Below are positions 1 through 14,200 of a DNA stretch of 64,000 nucleotides, piece after piece (position 1 is the stretch's first letter; the number at the start of each line of letters is the position of its first letter). The notes below the pieces were generated by a model. It did no database searches. It saw nothing but the letters and a program-made list of their open reading frames with translations, and had not been told where the DNA came from. The stretch comes from Apostichopus japonicus. Lineage: Eukaryota; Echinodermata; Holothuroidea; Aspidochirotida; Stichopodidae. The DNA lies in assembly GCF_037975245.1 (NCBI RefSeq), contig NC_092573.1, positions 8,143,501 to 8,207,500 of the forward strand, written 5' to 3'. The position numbers were made by a program, and so were the translations under genes.

Positions 1-589
1 TGATTAGGCTAAAATACCTCTTAAGATACAAAACTAAATACGTCTGCTAAGAATATATCCGTCTGCTGTTTAAATTTGTTGTTAAAATTGAATCTTTATG
101 TGTTAGGCCAGACACCTCTTTAAAGACTAGAATAACCTCTGTAGTCCTAACATGATCTCGGCATGTTGTTTCAAGATCGTCCCAATAGATATTACACAGT
201 TTTGCACATCATTAGGGAAACAGTCCCCTTACACCGAAGGTGCAAAATTTTCCACTTGAATTGTTGCAAAGTGGCTGCTTATCTGGCTATACCACACATG
301 GTTGAGCAGGTTTTGTAAGATGAGCAAGATAAGAATGACCACAAGATCGCTTATGCGAACTAATTTAATTAAACCAGTTTCACAGGACATAAGGGATTAT
401 ATGCACTTCAATGAGCAATCAAGACAGTATAGAGTGTATAGCTGAAATGATATTGACTTCTTAACATGTACTGTGTTGAGTGGAAGACTTGCATTTAAAA
501 CTCATCTCTGTACATGTCAAGACCTCAACTATCTTGTAACTATGTTTCTATGTAATATATAAATAATAACACAGATTTAGGATGACAGA

Positions 590-702
590 AAAGCGAAGCG
601 GGGGGAGGGGGGGCGGAATGATACTTCCGCCCCTCCATATCTTTTACAGGGGGGTGCGGGGGGGCTGGCGCCCCCAGCCCCCCGGTTCCTACGCCCTTGT
701 GA
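590..702. mobile_element. Probable DNA-transposon end (GC-rich terminal sequence)
   Basis: A G/C-rich block ends in GGTTCCTACGCCCTTG, the complement of CAAGGGCGTAGGAACC. That is a style of terminal sequence common to non-autonomous DNA transposons in marine invertebrates. A partner end was not found in the window, so it is a fragment or extends left. Confidence 0.35.
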
Positions 703-915
703 AACAACACCGACTCTGTTAAAATACAATCTTTCTCAGTCCGTTTTCTTGTATCTGCTTATATAAAGGCAGTTAAACAAAAGGTTGATGTGTCAGCTTT
801 ATGCCTGGCAAATACATAGCTGAAAGGCAAAATTATATTCTTTATGTTATTGCGAGTCCATGATGCATGTGAACTGGATGGAAAAATATTGGAGATAAAC
901 TGAAAGTCTTCTACT

Positions 916-1362
916 GTGTTTCAATTTCATGTCGTAGGCACACCAATCCTTTCACCAAAGAGTGATTACAATGATAACTTTTGCATTATGAATCTTATTT
1001 GCTGTTTTTTACAATATTTTTCTTATATTGCTTCCAGGGCTTTGTTCAGCTATTACATTATATCAGCTCTTGGGTATCAAAAGTTTCAACGCGCATGTTG
1101 AAATAACTAGCATAGTGTTGGTTTCCAAAACTTTCCAGTTATTATTTGCAAGCCCAATTTTTGATAATTCTTTTATTTCCATTTTTTTTTTAGTTGTCTC
1201 CACTTACAGCGTTAATTGTTTTGTATCTGTACATTTAATTGTTTTTGTATTGCTATATTTTACTTTTTATGTATAACGTTAAATGTAAAAAGCAGGGCCT
1301 TATTGGAAATCAGCTTTTGCTGAATAAGCAACCCTGGATAAAAATGCGAATAAATAAAAAAT
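916..1362 (+). mobile_element. Possible LINE 3' end
   Basis: A hydrophobic open stretch is followed by GCAGGGCCTTATTGGAAATC, an AATAAG-type hairpin region and AATAAATAAAAAA. This looks like the 3' tail of a CR1/L2-type LINE: short hairpin, then a simple A-rich tail. No reverse transcriptase motif is visible, so this is a resemblance only. Confidence 0.3.
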
Positions 1363-4300
1363 GTCAGGCATTCGGGCCCTCCATACACTCGCTCAGCGCC
1401 CGCAACACAATTTCATAATCTAAGGTACCTCCCTCCGACCATCCTATTGATATTATGTGCTATTCGACTCATAAGAATAGGATGCTGTTAGCATTGAATG
1501 TTATTTTAAATTAAGGGGATCCGTAGATACAAATTGGCACCCGTGATCAAATCTCTGTATATTTATTTAACTCGGTTAGCGTAAAGCTAACGTCTCCCGA
1601 GGACCTGAAGTATCATAACCAATAGTGAAATGAAAAATATAACAATATACAATAATAATAAGAACATTAATATAAAAAAATGAATAATGGCTGGGAGTCA
1701 TTTTTCCAAGAACAAGAGCCATTTCTGAAATCACGTAAAGGTTGCCACATATTCCAAACTAGTATAAGCGCATGAAAAGAAGAACGATAGCCGCCCGTTT
1801 TTTCCCCTTCAGATCTCAGTACGAGAAACATGTATTTTATTTGTATAATAGAACAACTTTCGTTAATATTTTCCTACCCTAGCTATATGTCGATTTTACA
1901 AAACCTTCATGAAAACAGACTTTTTGAAAATGGATTTTGAAGCTCAGTCAACAATTTAAGAAATGCTTAGGCCTACCGTTAAATACTGGCGTCAAAAAAT
2001 ACATTTCGTATTTATTCCAATAAAGATCCACAACGGATAACAATGCTAAGTAGAGCTTACTTAAAGAGAAATAGAAACTGCATGTACAGCATGGTCATTT
2101 TAAGTATCCAAGTATTATACAAAGAGATCGAGTTCACCGAAACATCCCTTTTCCTTATCACCTGAGGAAAACCGTCTTTTATAAATTATAGTAGGCCTAC
2201 CATACAGTACTTTACATTTGATACAAAAGTTTCTTCTATACAACAGTTTCCCAAAATTTGTATGTGTCGCAATAGTTTTAAGTTTTAACCAAGGGCAGTA
2301 CCGTTCATAATTTGCATATTACACCAAAATTTACAATCGGCGTCCAGATGGCGGGAAAATGTAACATAATGTTCAATCTGTTGGGTCGTTCCCATGGTGC
2401 GATGAACTTGGGCAAGTTCGAATGTCGATGACCTACTTATGTTCCGTGACCAATGTCAATGGGAATTATGTGTGTAAAAACTCGTGTTTTTCCACGTGTA
2501 ATATATATAGAAGTTTTACGTAAGGGGAGCGAATTTCGGGGCGGCTCGTTGATTGTGAGGAGGCACTTATCTAATCATCAATTTTTGTGAAAAATATCTT
2601 ACGTTTTTTTTCTCCAGAAAATGTTTTTGACTAGTAATTGGAAACTCAATGTATCAAGAAGTACTGAGTCTAGACCTTATCATTGCATTTTGGGGGAAGA
2701 CAGATCTTCAAGTGCAAAATATTGTTTTTTCATTCAAGGTTATCGTGGTTTTCTTGCGAGGTGTATACGGCGTAACTTTCGATGTAGGCTTAGAATTAGG
2801 ATCGGCCGATGCCTACCTAGTTTGCATGAATTTTTACCTAAATTCAATTTAATTTAATGGGAATCACTAAGCATGTCGGAAAGACAGGACTCGACTTACT
2901 ACTAATACTTTAAGTTTAAAAGTTCACAATGAAAAGTTTTTAACTATCAACAAGTCCCCACCTGTTTGGAACTTCAGACAACAATAATGTAACTTAGGGG
3001 CTACATAAATACGGGATTATAAACTACATATATAAGAATAGTACAGATTTATTTATATCGTTAATCGGCTGTTGTTTACTCTAGAAAATATACTTTCAAT
3101 ACGTACAATATCAATCTTCGTACAAAAGTTCTTAAAAATAAAAAAAAGTAGCGAAAGATAACTAGAAATGACATCGTGGAACCCCCCCCCCCCGCATTAA
3201 TAAACGAATCCATTTCATTACAGCATCAACTCTCAAGTACCGAACAGCAGTGCGTATAACAGTACCGTACCCTATGCTATAATAATATACAGTCCTGTGC
3301 GAAAATGGATTTAATTTGATATGCTCCCTTCGGTTTTGGATCAAAATTTATTAAATCGTTATAATTATTATCACAAAATGTGGTGAAATGCATAAGGGTG
3401 AGATTTTGTACATGGGAACCTTCACAATCATCGTTTGAAGGAAGAATAAATAACGAAAATTTCTGAATAACTTTGAGGTCTCGTAACATGCTGAGTTCAC
3501 TAACGTTCGATATTTGGTGTAGCCTACAGGTCCAAATTACTACGTGAAAAGTTGATTCGTTAATATGTCTAGGCCAGTGCGTAAATTGATAAGATATTAT
3601 TCAAACTAAGAACACAGGAACCAGAAATAAACGTGTTTTCTTTGCTCTAATTCAAATAGTAACACGTAGATATTTTTATTATGTCCTGGATTCCCGGGAA
3701 TGATACCGAAACGAATGTAATAACCAGTTGTTTTCCCAATACCGGTAGTAGTTACACATTGCACTGTGATCGGGGTTAGTCAAAGCCGGGATCGGGATGC
3801 CGGTATTCACTTGACTACCGGGATCCCGCACAACCCTAGTAATGAAATAGTCTTCCCTCAAAATTGGTACATTGTACTTAATGCAACTCTTCTCATGCAT
3901 GTAACAAAGGCTTGTATGTATCCTCGTGTATGTATAGGCCCCTACTAAACCACCTCAGGAGTTCCGCGGAAAAAGAAAAAGGATTTCCCCCAAAAAAATT
4001 CCAAAGATAAAAAAGATGACGATTGTCCGTACCAAGTAACCATGTGTTTATGAATAGCGAATGGCCTAACCTACTAGATGTGTTAATGGCCCGAAAAGCG
4101 CCAAGAATAGTTACCCAAACTTTCCATCTCAAAAAGTATCTCAAACAAATCATCCATCTTCAATCTTTACCAAAATGTTAATTTTAATACCTAATTCTTA
4201 CACTCCGACGTTATTTTGTACTTATGTTCAATATAATTCCGTTTATGAACAAATAAAAAATATGCCGAACTTAGTGTTTAACATCCTTGTTCGTCACTAT

Positions 4301-5079
4301 TATTAACTCCATTCAAGCTCAATTAGAAATTTAAGCTTAGGCCAATCAAACTAAGTAAATAGTGACAACGTAACTAGTGTAGGATTACTGTTTAACGTTT
4401 CCAGATTGATATAAAGGAATGATAAGAACTAAAAACAACTCCAATGATGTTTCTAATAATAAAAAATTGCATTTACTTCTGCAGCATTAATTTGAACAAA
4501 AATATAGACCGTATTCAGAGGCCGGTTTCTCAATGTTACAACATAGCGTTAGGCCTAATGCGACAGCTATGGATTCGAGGCACATGAAAATCTCAGGTTT
4601 GGATGTAGTAACGTTTGGGAAATTTCCAAGCGTCGGTTATGAAAATTAGCGGTCGTCTGGTGTTATGTATTAAAGGCAAGCCAGACGCGGAAAAATCAGG
4701 AACCGGTGAATAAAAATCACGAAAATCCGAACCGGCAGCTAAAGGGAACTAAGACACGGAATACTCTTCATACGATCATATGTCGCGAGTACTGTATGTA
4801 CGCCTGTAGCTATAGCTGTGCATGCCTGTGAACAACGTTTATCTCTTGATCACTTGCATATAGCTGACACACTAGCTAATGCCGCGAGCAAACCGCATGT
4901 TCGTTGGTCCGTGTGATAGGGTTAAGATAAGTGGTGTAAGCAGAGCTGAAGCTCGAGATAAGCCCAACCCGAGCTCCCCCGCTTGAGGTCGGGTTGGAAA
5001 TGCAACTTCGCTGTAAGGGGACTGTTTCCCTAATGGCTATTAAGCAATGACAAGTTAGGCATCCGGTTTGACTACATAC

Positions 5080-5223
5080 CTCTTGGAATTGTAGAACACC
5101 CTCAGTTGGGCTGATGTCACCTCTGCCTGGAGCTTCAAGCTCCCAGCGGATATTGACAGACCCCTGTGAGCCTTGGGTCCTCTCCACTGAGAAACTAGCT
5201 TCACCACCTTCAGCCACAGTCTC
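5080..5223 (-). CDS. ADGRV1: ADGRV1 exon 59 (partial Calx-beta 28, last exon in window)
   Basis: Residues 4,038-4,085, phase 0 to 0. ETVAEGGEASFSVERTQGSQ and GDISPTEGVLQFQE. Good donor GTATGT at 5078-5079. The next exon should supply the acidic half of the repeat in phase 0, but nothing matching lies in 1-5,079. Confidence 0.93.
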
Positions 5224-8200
5224 CTAGTGAGCAGTCAAAAAACAAAAGATCGAACCGGTATGAACATTATCACATATTCTATGAAACATTGCTCATTTGC
5301 TGAGAATCTGACAATGAAAGATCAGATATTTTGTTACAGAAGTTTAAATTTGTACACTTTCTTCCACTATTATAGTAAATATTCCCAGGAATAAATGCAG
5401 TTCAGTAAATGCAATCACTTCACCATACAAAACAACTTGACCTTGATTTTAATACATAGAAAACAATATGAACATTTTTCTTGCAAGTTTAGACAAAAGG
5501 TAATATAGATTACAGGGAGTGTATCACTAGATAAGCCCATAAGGGATTTTTGATACACTTCCTTTCACATTCCATAACTCTCTGTATTTGCTACAATTGT
5601 TTGTATATATGTTGTGAAAAATACAAATAAATAAACGAAATAGTAATATATTTGAACTAATTTCTGTTCATTATAAAACAGTATTTTCATGTTGTAAATT
5701 GCACCTGGAAATATCCTGGATTCCTTCATTGTCTGACATTTCAACACAAGATACTTGTAAAATACTGATGTCTTTAAGGTTCAAACCACTCTTTCTTCCA
5801 CACATTGACATGTTACCTGTAAGTATGAAAATCCAAAGAGACCTCTCGGTGAATCGTTCTTGAGGATTTTGACCAAGAGTGTGAGTTCTTCTCCGAGTAC
5901 GGCTCCCCCGGTAGGGTTATCGATGTGGACGGTGAACCGTTCTGTATCCTCCTCGATCTCGTCATCCACGATAGATATATCGACTGTAGCCTCCCTCTGA
6001 GAAGAAGTCAGAATACGTGAGCAGTTTCTGATAGTAACAAACTTATCGTTGAATTTTTCAACTTTCGTACTTTGCAGCAAAGAAAAAGAAACCACATGTA
6101 CTTTACACTAATTTGTTTTCTGCACAGGTAAACCCTGAAGAATGGTCACAATAAATGAGGTTAAACAAATGACTGAACTTGCAATAACAAATTGAAGATT
6201 AAAAAGGTATATAGATAGGTTATTAATAAATATATGTTAAAGACCTTTATTTTACAGTCTCCAAATACACTGTGTACCATATAGTAGCTAGAATCACAGT
6301 AGCTAGAAAACCCTGAAGACTGTTCACACTAAATGAGGTTTAACAAAAAACTGAACTTGCAATAACAAACTGAAGATTAAAAAGTTATACAGTTAGGTTA
6401 TTAATAGGTTATATGTTATAGACCATTATTTTACAATCTTCAACTACACTGTGTACCAGATAGTAGCTAGAATCACAGATGTAAGAAGGGCCTTTTTTAA
6501 AGGAAAACTCCTGAATGTCTTAGTTTCCATCTCTCTAAGTTATGAAACCTTAATCAAAATGTAACACATATATTTCATTGATTTCTAGATTATATTTCTC
6601 AAAAAAAAAAACATTAGTATCTGAAATTTTTTGTATCTGTGTAATGGAATGTGACTGGAAATATTGTTTCAATTTTCATAATGTAATGTTACCTGGCCTG
6701 CTGCCATGGTGATGTTGCCTGTGAGAGGAGAAAAGTCCGAGGAAGTAGCAGTGATGGTTGTTGCCGTCCATCCAAACCCTATGATGCCGATGGCTCCAGC
6801 AGACCTCGTCACAGGAAGACGTAGAATGCCGTCTGTGCCCGAACCTTCGTATACCTCAACCTCTCCATCCTCATTCTGAACCAGGAAAACCAAATTGTTA
6901 ATTAGATAATGAAGCTGAAACTACATATGACAAACAAATGCTTGTCGTATGTATGAAACTACATACGACAAACAAAAACCAAATGGAAAATTACAAATGG
7001 AAAAAATTACAAAAAATTACAAAAATTCTAAAAAAAATTACAAAATTTACAAAATTACAAAAAAATTACAAAATTTTACAAAAAATTTACAAAAAAAAAA
7101 AATACAAAAATTACAAAAAAATTACAAATGGAAAAAAAAAAAAAAACCAAATGGGAATTTAGAAAATGAAGCCGAAAGTACATACTACAATACTTTCTGT
7201 AACTTCTAAGAATATGATGTCTGTTTTATTTTATTTTACAAAGGGAAGCAAAGGAAAGCAGGTAGGAATGCCCAGTTGTAACAAGACAGCATTTTTCATA
7301 AGGTTTCAAAAAGCATTTTGAAACTGCTTTGGAACTACTTTTTCATCTGAGGGGAGGGGAGGGGAGGGGGAATTAACAATCTTTGAGACAAGTACAGCAG
7401 GACTTTCATTAATATTTCAATTCCTTCTTCATATCAATAAATTTCTTATAGCACTCTACATCTGTACATCCACCATACCTTTGTTGCAGTAAACTGCAGG
7501 ATACCATTAGCATTATCATTCTGTCGGATGGTGATCTCGGCCACGTTCTGACCGCTCTTGATGCTGGGATCTGCCCCACCCTGGGGATCACTGGAGATAA
7601 GCTCCACAGAAGTCAAGTTGACAAAAAACGTCTCTGGACCTTCGGCAGCGGTGTCCTGCAAAAATGAGAGATTATCCAACTACGAAGCAACAAGAGCCAA
7701 AGGAAATTTTTTCTTTTTACCAAACTGGGATGTAATACTATCTTTACAAATCTTTAAGCATCATTCGATACCCGAGGATGTTTTCGTAGTTAGAGAGTAG
7801 AGTATATAGGGCAATTGTTCTCAATGGTTGGCCCACAGGATGAATCAGGCCCACAAAACTTTTCACTCTGGGCCAATCACAATAAATGGTCGCCAATCTT
7901 GCACTAATCAGACAAGCAGACTCTACCGGCCTACATTGAAGGTCAATGACAACTTTATTTTGACTTTAATTTTAACTCATATCTTAAATCAAATAATGCA
8001 GCTCTAATGTCAAATATTGAATCCAAAAGTTTCACATACTTGTAAATGCAAACATTTAAATTTCATTGCGATGACTGAAATAACTCACAGGTAATACGGT
8101 GATCTCGACAGAAGCAGAATCTGAACCATCCCCGAAGCTGACGAAATTATTCGAACGAGCAACAAAGTCACGATCGCTGATTGCTTGTTCTATCTCCGGC

Positions 8201-11200
8201 AGGTTGCTGGATTGAAATGTGCTGAAAGGAGAAACAAAATTCTCATTGATGATCAAATTAAACCAGATTACTGACGTCCTGAAATATGAAATGATTTGTT
8301 TAAAAGATAAGTTTTTACAGCCTGCAAAGTTGTTTTTGAAAAATACATTGTTGGATTTTTTATCCTTAGTACCTGCAACACCAGATTCATCCCTCTCAAA
8401 CTTGAATATTCCTTCTAAAACTTGCAAAAATAAAGTTAACATATCCTAGACCAATTACGTATAGTAGTCCAACTGTTTACCTGAAATATACATTAACACG
8501 GCCAGTCTTTCCCTGTTCTCTGGTGATGAAGAGAGTCACCACCCTGGATGACTGGGACCCCTCTGGTTCATCAGTGATGGCGTAGAGCGAGTCGATGCTC
8601 CATCCAAACACCCCGTGAGGTGAGTCATTGGCAGTGACAGTCAGCGTGGCGGTGTTGTCATCGCTGCCGATCACCGCGCCGCGTCCCGCACGGCTGGTGC
8701 CGGGGTTGACCACCTCTGTGAGTTGGATGAAGGTGGTCTCGTCTAGTTCCGGTACGGGGTCCCCGATGACCGTGAGCACGATGGCCGAGGTTCTGACGCC
8801 ATCAGGGAATTCAATCTATGAATGAGGAAATTAATCAAGTTCAATCGATCATTTGTCCATCCATCAATCTAGCAATCAATTAATCAATACATTAAACAAT
8901 CAAGCAAGTCAAATTACTTGCTGAGACAATCAATCACTGCTCGGGTAAATTCAAGCATTACGATTACGTTCGTGATCTGCGGATCCGAACATTTTATACA
9001 TGCAGGTGTGCGTTCTTGATACCTGCACTTGCAGGTCTCCTTTATACCAACAACTGTACTTGTTTTGCTGTACATTCCTACAACTGTACTTGTTTTGCTT
9101 GTACCTTCCAGACACATTAACATTTATAAGTAACATAGCTATAAATCATCTTGTTATTTGCAATTCACAAAACTGTATCCATATGACTTTAACAATGACC
9201 TTTGACCTTATTTAAAGATTTCCATTTGACACGCACAAGAGACTACTTTTTCTTCAAAGAAAGATTGAATAATTGATTTCTCTGTCTTTTTATTTTTTTT
9301 ATATTTTTTTTAGGTTTTGTAAAGCGCTAGAGGCCTTTTGGTATTTGGCGCTATGTTAAGAACTTTTTTTTTTTTTATTATTATTATTAACAAAATTTCA
9401 GAATCTTAGGGACTTCAAGTTGGGTCTTCCTACCTGTCCACTAGACGGCCTGAGGTCAGCCATATCATGGTCTCCCCTGGCTTCCCAGGCAACCACCACC
9501 AACCCTGCCGTCCCTCTCTGGCGTTCCACCGTCAGCACCACGGGTGTGTCCGAGGTCTCCTCTTCAACGCTCATCTGGAGAGAATCTTGAGCAAACACGA
9601 TGATACCGTGAGCATCATCGTTCGATGCAATGATGGTGGAGACTCGATCCTGGGGGCCAATGATGGCACCATCGGTTGGGTTGGAGAGGGCTACCATCAG
9701 AACCTCATCATCTTCGGGTATATCATCAGGAAGGATGGTGAGGGCTACAACATGTCTGGTGTCATCGGGTGAGAAAGACAATGTGATGGACCTGGTAGAA
9801 TAGCAAATGAATCCAGAAAATCAGATAAAATGATGAGGGAAATGTAACATTAAAATGTCAGTTGGTTGGGTGTCATAGCAATATTTTAATTCCCACCAGA
9901 TTTATGAAAGTTACTAGAGCAGTGGTCTGTGAAAACCTCTGTATGTACACTGTTTCATGCCCCCATGCCTTGCCTCTTCCTACCCCTACCCACTATCCCT
10001 CTTCTGTAAATTGAAGCGCACTCACCATGGTACAAAATCAGCCTCTTCTGACAAGGATGACAGTTGTAGTAACCTAGTCTCTGATTGGTCAAGATCCAAG
10101 ATCCCAGCGAGAAGCATCGACCTCCTCATACCATCCCTGTCCGTCACTTCTACGGCTTCGATCAGACTCGCGGATTTGTAAACGAACGACATCTCAAACT
10201 TTGCGGTGAAGCTGTTCCATACCATGACGATCGAATCATCCATTGAGTTGGCAAATACCAGATAGGTAATACCACTGGCGGTGGTGAAACTAGTAATAGA
10301 CTGACAGTCGGATGTCGGTACATACTGATGGGTTTCAAACCTCTCTTGAGCAGGATTCCAGTGGTATATCTCAGAATTTACAACGTCGGTACCATCTGCG
10401 AGAAGAAAAAGTAAGGTTATGCGAGAACCCTTACGAAAAGGGAATGATAGTAACGAAAAAAACTATCACAATTAGTAAGTCTCTTGGTGAAAGTGTTAGA
10501 AGCAGATGCTTTTGGTGTAAATGTTGCTTTGTCCTTTTCTAGGTACTTAAGATCAATATAAAAAACCTCAGAACTATTCTTTCAAATCATTAGTGGTCTA
10601 TTGTTACATGCATGTTTATTAATATTTTATTGTTACAGTTTCATAAAATGCATAAATCCAAATATGAAGCAATCATTCTTTCCCCTCCCTACCTCCTTCC
10701 ACCACCCCTTCCCCTCCCACCCCCTAACTGTCAAAATCTGTCATAACCTCACTGAGTCACGATAGCTTACCGTCACTCCTGCTATTAGCCACGACTAGGA
10801 AGTAGTTTGTTCCGATCATCACCGATTCCACGTCCGCAGCACCCATCGTGTCTAATTGCTGGTATTCATTCAGTACGCCATTCTGCCATCGATAAATCAT
10901 GCTCCTGAGTAAAGAAAGGACAGTTGGTTTTTATCGGATTGTAATTTGGAATCATTCTGACCGAGGCATTTCATATTTGCAAATAATTGAAACCTCAGTT
11001 TTTTAACTTAGAGACGCTGATGGTTATTACAAATTATTCCTAATTTTTACAAGTTACTAAAAAAAAAACTCTCAATAAAGCCCAGAAACTTTTGTATCCA
11101 AACAAAAACTTATTCAACAATTATTCAACATTTATTCAACATTTTATTGTTTTACTTTCAGGTCATTAACGTGTTTGCCTAATTGATCTGCCTCCAGCAA

Positions 11201-14200
11201 TTTTCGTGAGCTTTGTAGATTTTGCTCGAAGGTACGATATCTCTCCTCCGATGATCACTATAAAGAGATTACAAACAATTCAATAGCCAAACACTTTAAG
11301 TTTAAGCTGTTAGATTTGGTTCAAATATAGACATAGTCCTTGAAGTTTAATAACTTATCTAACAGGGTGACTGCTGTCAGGCATAACTACACTTACCTGA
11401 TGTTATATCTAGCCGTTGCAGTATTATAATAGCTAGCAATCGCCACATATTGAGTTCCATCGATTACAAATGACGTTATTTCGACTGCTCCTATGGTTGG
11501 TGTTACACCACTGGACACAAAGACCGAACCGCTCCACAGGAAGAGCTGAGATTCGGTAACACTGCCCTCTATGGCGTCAACCTGCTGTGCGACCATCAAA
11601 TATACGTCTGTTCCCCTGGTTAAGAAGGCTACTGCTGACGCACCTATAGTGGAAATGTCTTGAACCTGTGGAATGTAAAGAAAGTAGTAAAATAATTTGA
11701 GATGACGATGTGTAAAGCTAATGTGAATGCAAAAGACATTGTTTAAGGTTGTTTTGAAGAATTACAGTAACCAAACCAGAGAGCTATTTATTAATTAGGA
11801 TGGTTAATAGGTGTACTAATTTTCATGGGATTATTGAAAACCTGTCTACATGGGATCTCCTAGGCGATTCTATGAAACCGAATGACTTCTATATTTCAGA
11901 TGGTACATTGATGTATTAACAAAATCTTTCTTTTAGGATATACCTTCGTGTCTTACAATGTGACTATGCTTACAAACATAGCTTCCTGGATAAGTTTGTG
12001 ATAAAGACACCTTCTCAATGGTTTTCTAGAGAATGAATGAATAAAATGATTCAATGCCCAATGGGATGATTGTATGGTATTATAGAAGCATACCACATAC
12101 TAAATATTCTTACATCTTGTGAGAACAAAATATACTCAAAGTGTTGTCATAGTTACCACAAGTAAAGTTCCATCATCTTCTAAGCGATAGATTCTGGTGC
12201 TGGAGACTCTTCTGCCTGGCATCCCCTGATTGGCTATTGCGAGATAAACACTGCCCCCTATCATCACCGATGTGCAACTAACACCACCATCTGTTTCAAT
12301 TGTCTATCCGAAAGCAGAAACATCAAATAAAGAAACCATAAAATTATTTATTAAACACAGCACATTTTTAATAAGGTAAATGCTGCCCATAATAATCCAA
12401 CACATTTACATAACACTGGTATGTGACTTATCACTAGACACTAATTGACACTAACTAAACACTAATTAGACACTAACTAGACACTAATTGCAGTCAACAA
12501 TCTTGTAGGTATTTACCTGTACAGGTACAAAGATACCTTCCCATCTATAAAGCATTGAGCCTTTTACTAGCCTCTCACTAGATCAATCTTGTAGGTATTT
12601 ACCTGTACAGGTACAAAGACACCTTGCCACCTATATAGCATTGAGCCTTTTACTAGCCTCTCACTAGATCAATCTTGTAGGTATTTACCTGTACAGGTAC
12701 AAAGATACCTTCCCATCTATAAAGCATTGAGCCTTTTACTAGCCTCTCACTAGATCAATCTTGTAGGTATTTACCTGTACAGGTACAAAGACACCTTGCC
12801 ACCTATATAGCATTGAGCCTTTTACTAGCCTCTCACTAGATCAATCTTGTAGGTATTTACCTGTACAGGTACAAAGACACCTTGCCACCTATATAGCATT
12901 GAGCCTTTTACTAGCCTCTCACTAGATCAATCTTGTAGGTATTTACCTGTACAGGTGCAAAGACACCTTGCCACCTATAAAGCACTGAGCCTCTTTCCAG
13001 CCTCTCACTAGGTAATGACCCATTGCTACCAGGTGATGTCATCAGTGGACCTTTGACCTCATCACTAACGGTTACTAGGTAGAGGTCACCGCTGTAAGTG
13101 AATGTGTGGTAATCTGAGGGAGCAGAGACGTTCATTGTTTGGAGAACACCGAGATGAGGAATACTTCCAGCTGGGGAGGGAAAGATAAACATGAATTATA
13201 ATCATAATAATAATAATCATCAGTAATATTTACGACACTTAAAGGAACCACAAATGTGAGAGAAACCCGCAAGGGCTTATGGACTATAACTGACACGTCG
13301 GGTGGCTTCCAATTCAACGTTTTAACTCAAATTTGGAATCTTTTCAATTTAGAAAGTCATTTCAGATGGGAAAACCATAGATTGCTCGTGGATGAAAAAC
13401 CCACCTCGCTATGACCCGGAAACTCCTGATTGCTAAGCCTCATTGCTTCAAATGATTATAAATATTTGCTTTTTAAATGTGATAGCAAAGTGTCTGGTTG
13501 ACAAAATACGAACACTGGAAAACATAACATCTGAGGTGTATTGGTTGAATTAAATGCAATTGGTGTTTGAGTAATGCTGGGTAGGAGAAATTGTTGAAAA
13601 GATTTGAAAAGTTGCTAAACCAAATTCTATTCAGCAGCAAAATATAAGTCAAATGTATCTCTTCTTTTACTCTCTCTGACTTACCAGGTGAAACAGCTGA
13701 AGAAGGCAGAGTAGCTACGTCCACGGTTACTGTTCCAATTTGACCTCCTGACCTTTCAATTGCATAATATACCAGATCGACATCTTCTTCCACCTCCACT
13801 GAATCATTACTGATGAAGAAGAATAATGGACAGAATTAGTGGATGACACTCATGTGCAGTTTTTAACACTCAACAATTAAAATATTCAAATTCAGGCTTA
13901 GTTAAAGAGAAGACAAACCTAACTGTGGCCTCAGCATTGCTTTTATTTATGTGAATAGTGAGTCAACCACATGTGGTTTTAAACTCAAGGGAAGAGGGCT
14001 CAATCTGTAGGGTGGGAGGGGTGGGGGCAGGAGCAATTACTTCTAAGGGTAGCGGGAAGTGTGACTTTCATTTGACGAAGCAACTGACAAATGGCAAACC
14101 AACAAAATGGACCCTCTGTACATTTTGTACCGTGAGTTATAGTATTTGATTGTGTTTCAACAAAACAGAAATTATTAACTACCCTTGAATAACACAAAAG

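Larger units (their letters stand above)
1..5079. other. Intron or 3' flank without recognisable exons
   Basis: If the gene is intact this is the 5' part of an intron at least 5 kb long. I searched it for Calx-beta hallmarks (DD-x-PE, NDDP-x-G-x-F) on the minus strand and saw none. It is AT-rich unique-looking sequence with a C-run at 3,183-3,194, GC-rich transposon-like sequence at 590-702, and a LINE-like tail near 1,260-1,360. Short open frames here resemble no family I know. Confidence 0.6.

Noticed and set aside
1028-1276. Hydrophobic 82-codon open frame
   Set aside because: Apparent membrane character comes from T-rich sequence next to a LINE-like tail; no homology recognised.
3680-3840. 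MITE with CCGGTAGT/ACTACCGG inverted words
   Set aside because: Ends and target duplication could not be defined, so not listed as an element.
3162-5217. Exons continuing the gene in the leftmost 5 kb
   Set aside because: No minus-strand frame there shows Calx-beta, GAIN or transmembrane features next to plausible splice sites.
6938-7209. Lysine/asparagine/tyrosine-rich open frames
   Set aside because: Pure low-complexity ATTACAAAAA repeat.
12498-12927. The five downstream copies of the exon 48 tail as separate exons
   Set aside because: They are continuous with each other, lack a convincing acceptor, and would break the frame; exon 48 joins exon 49 in phase without them.
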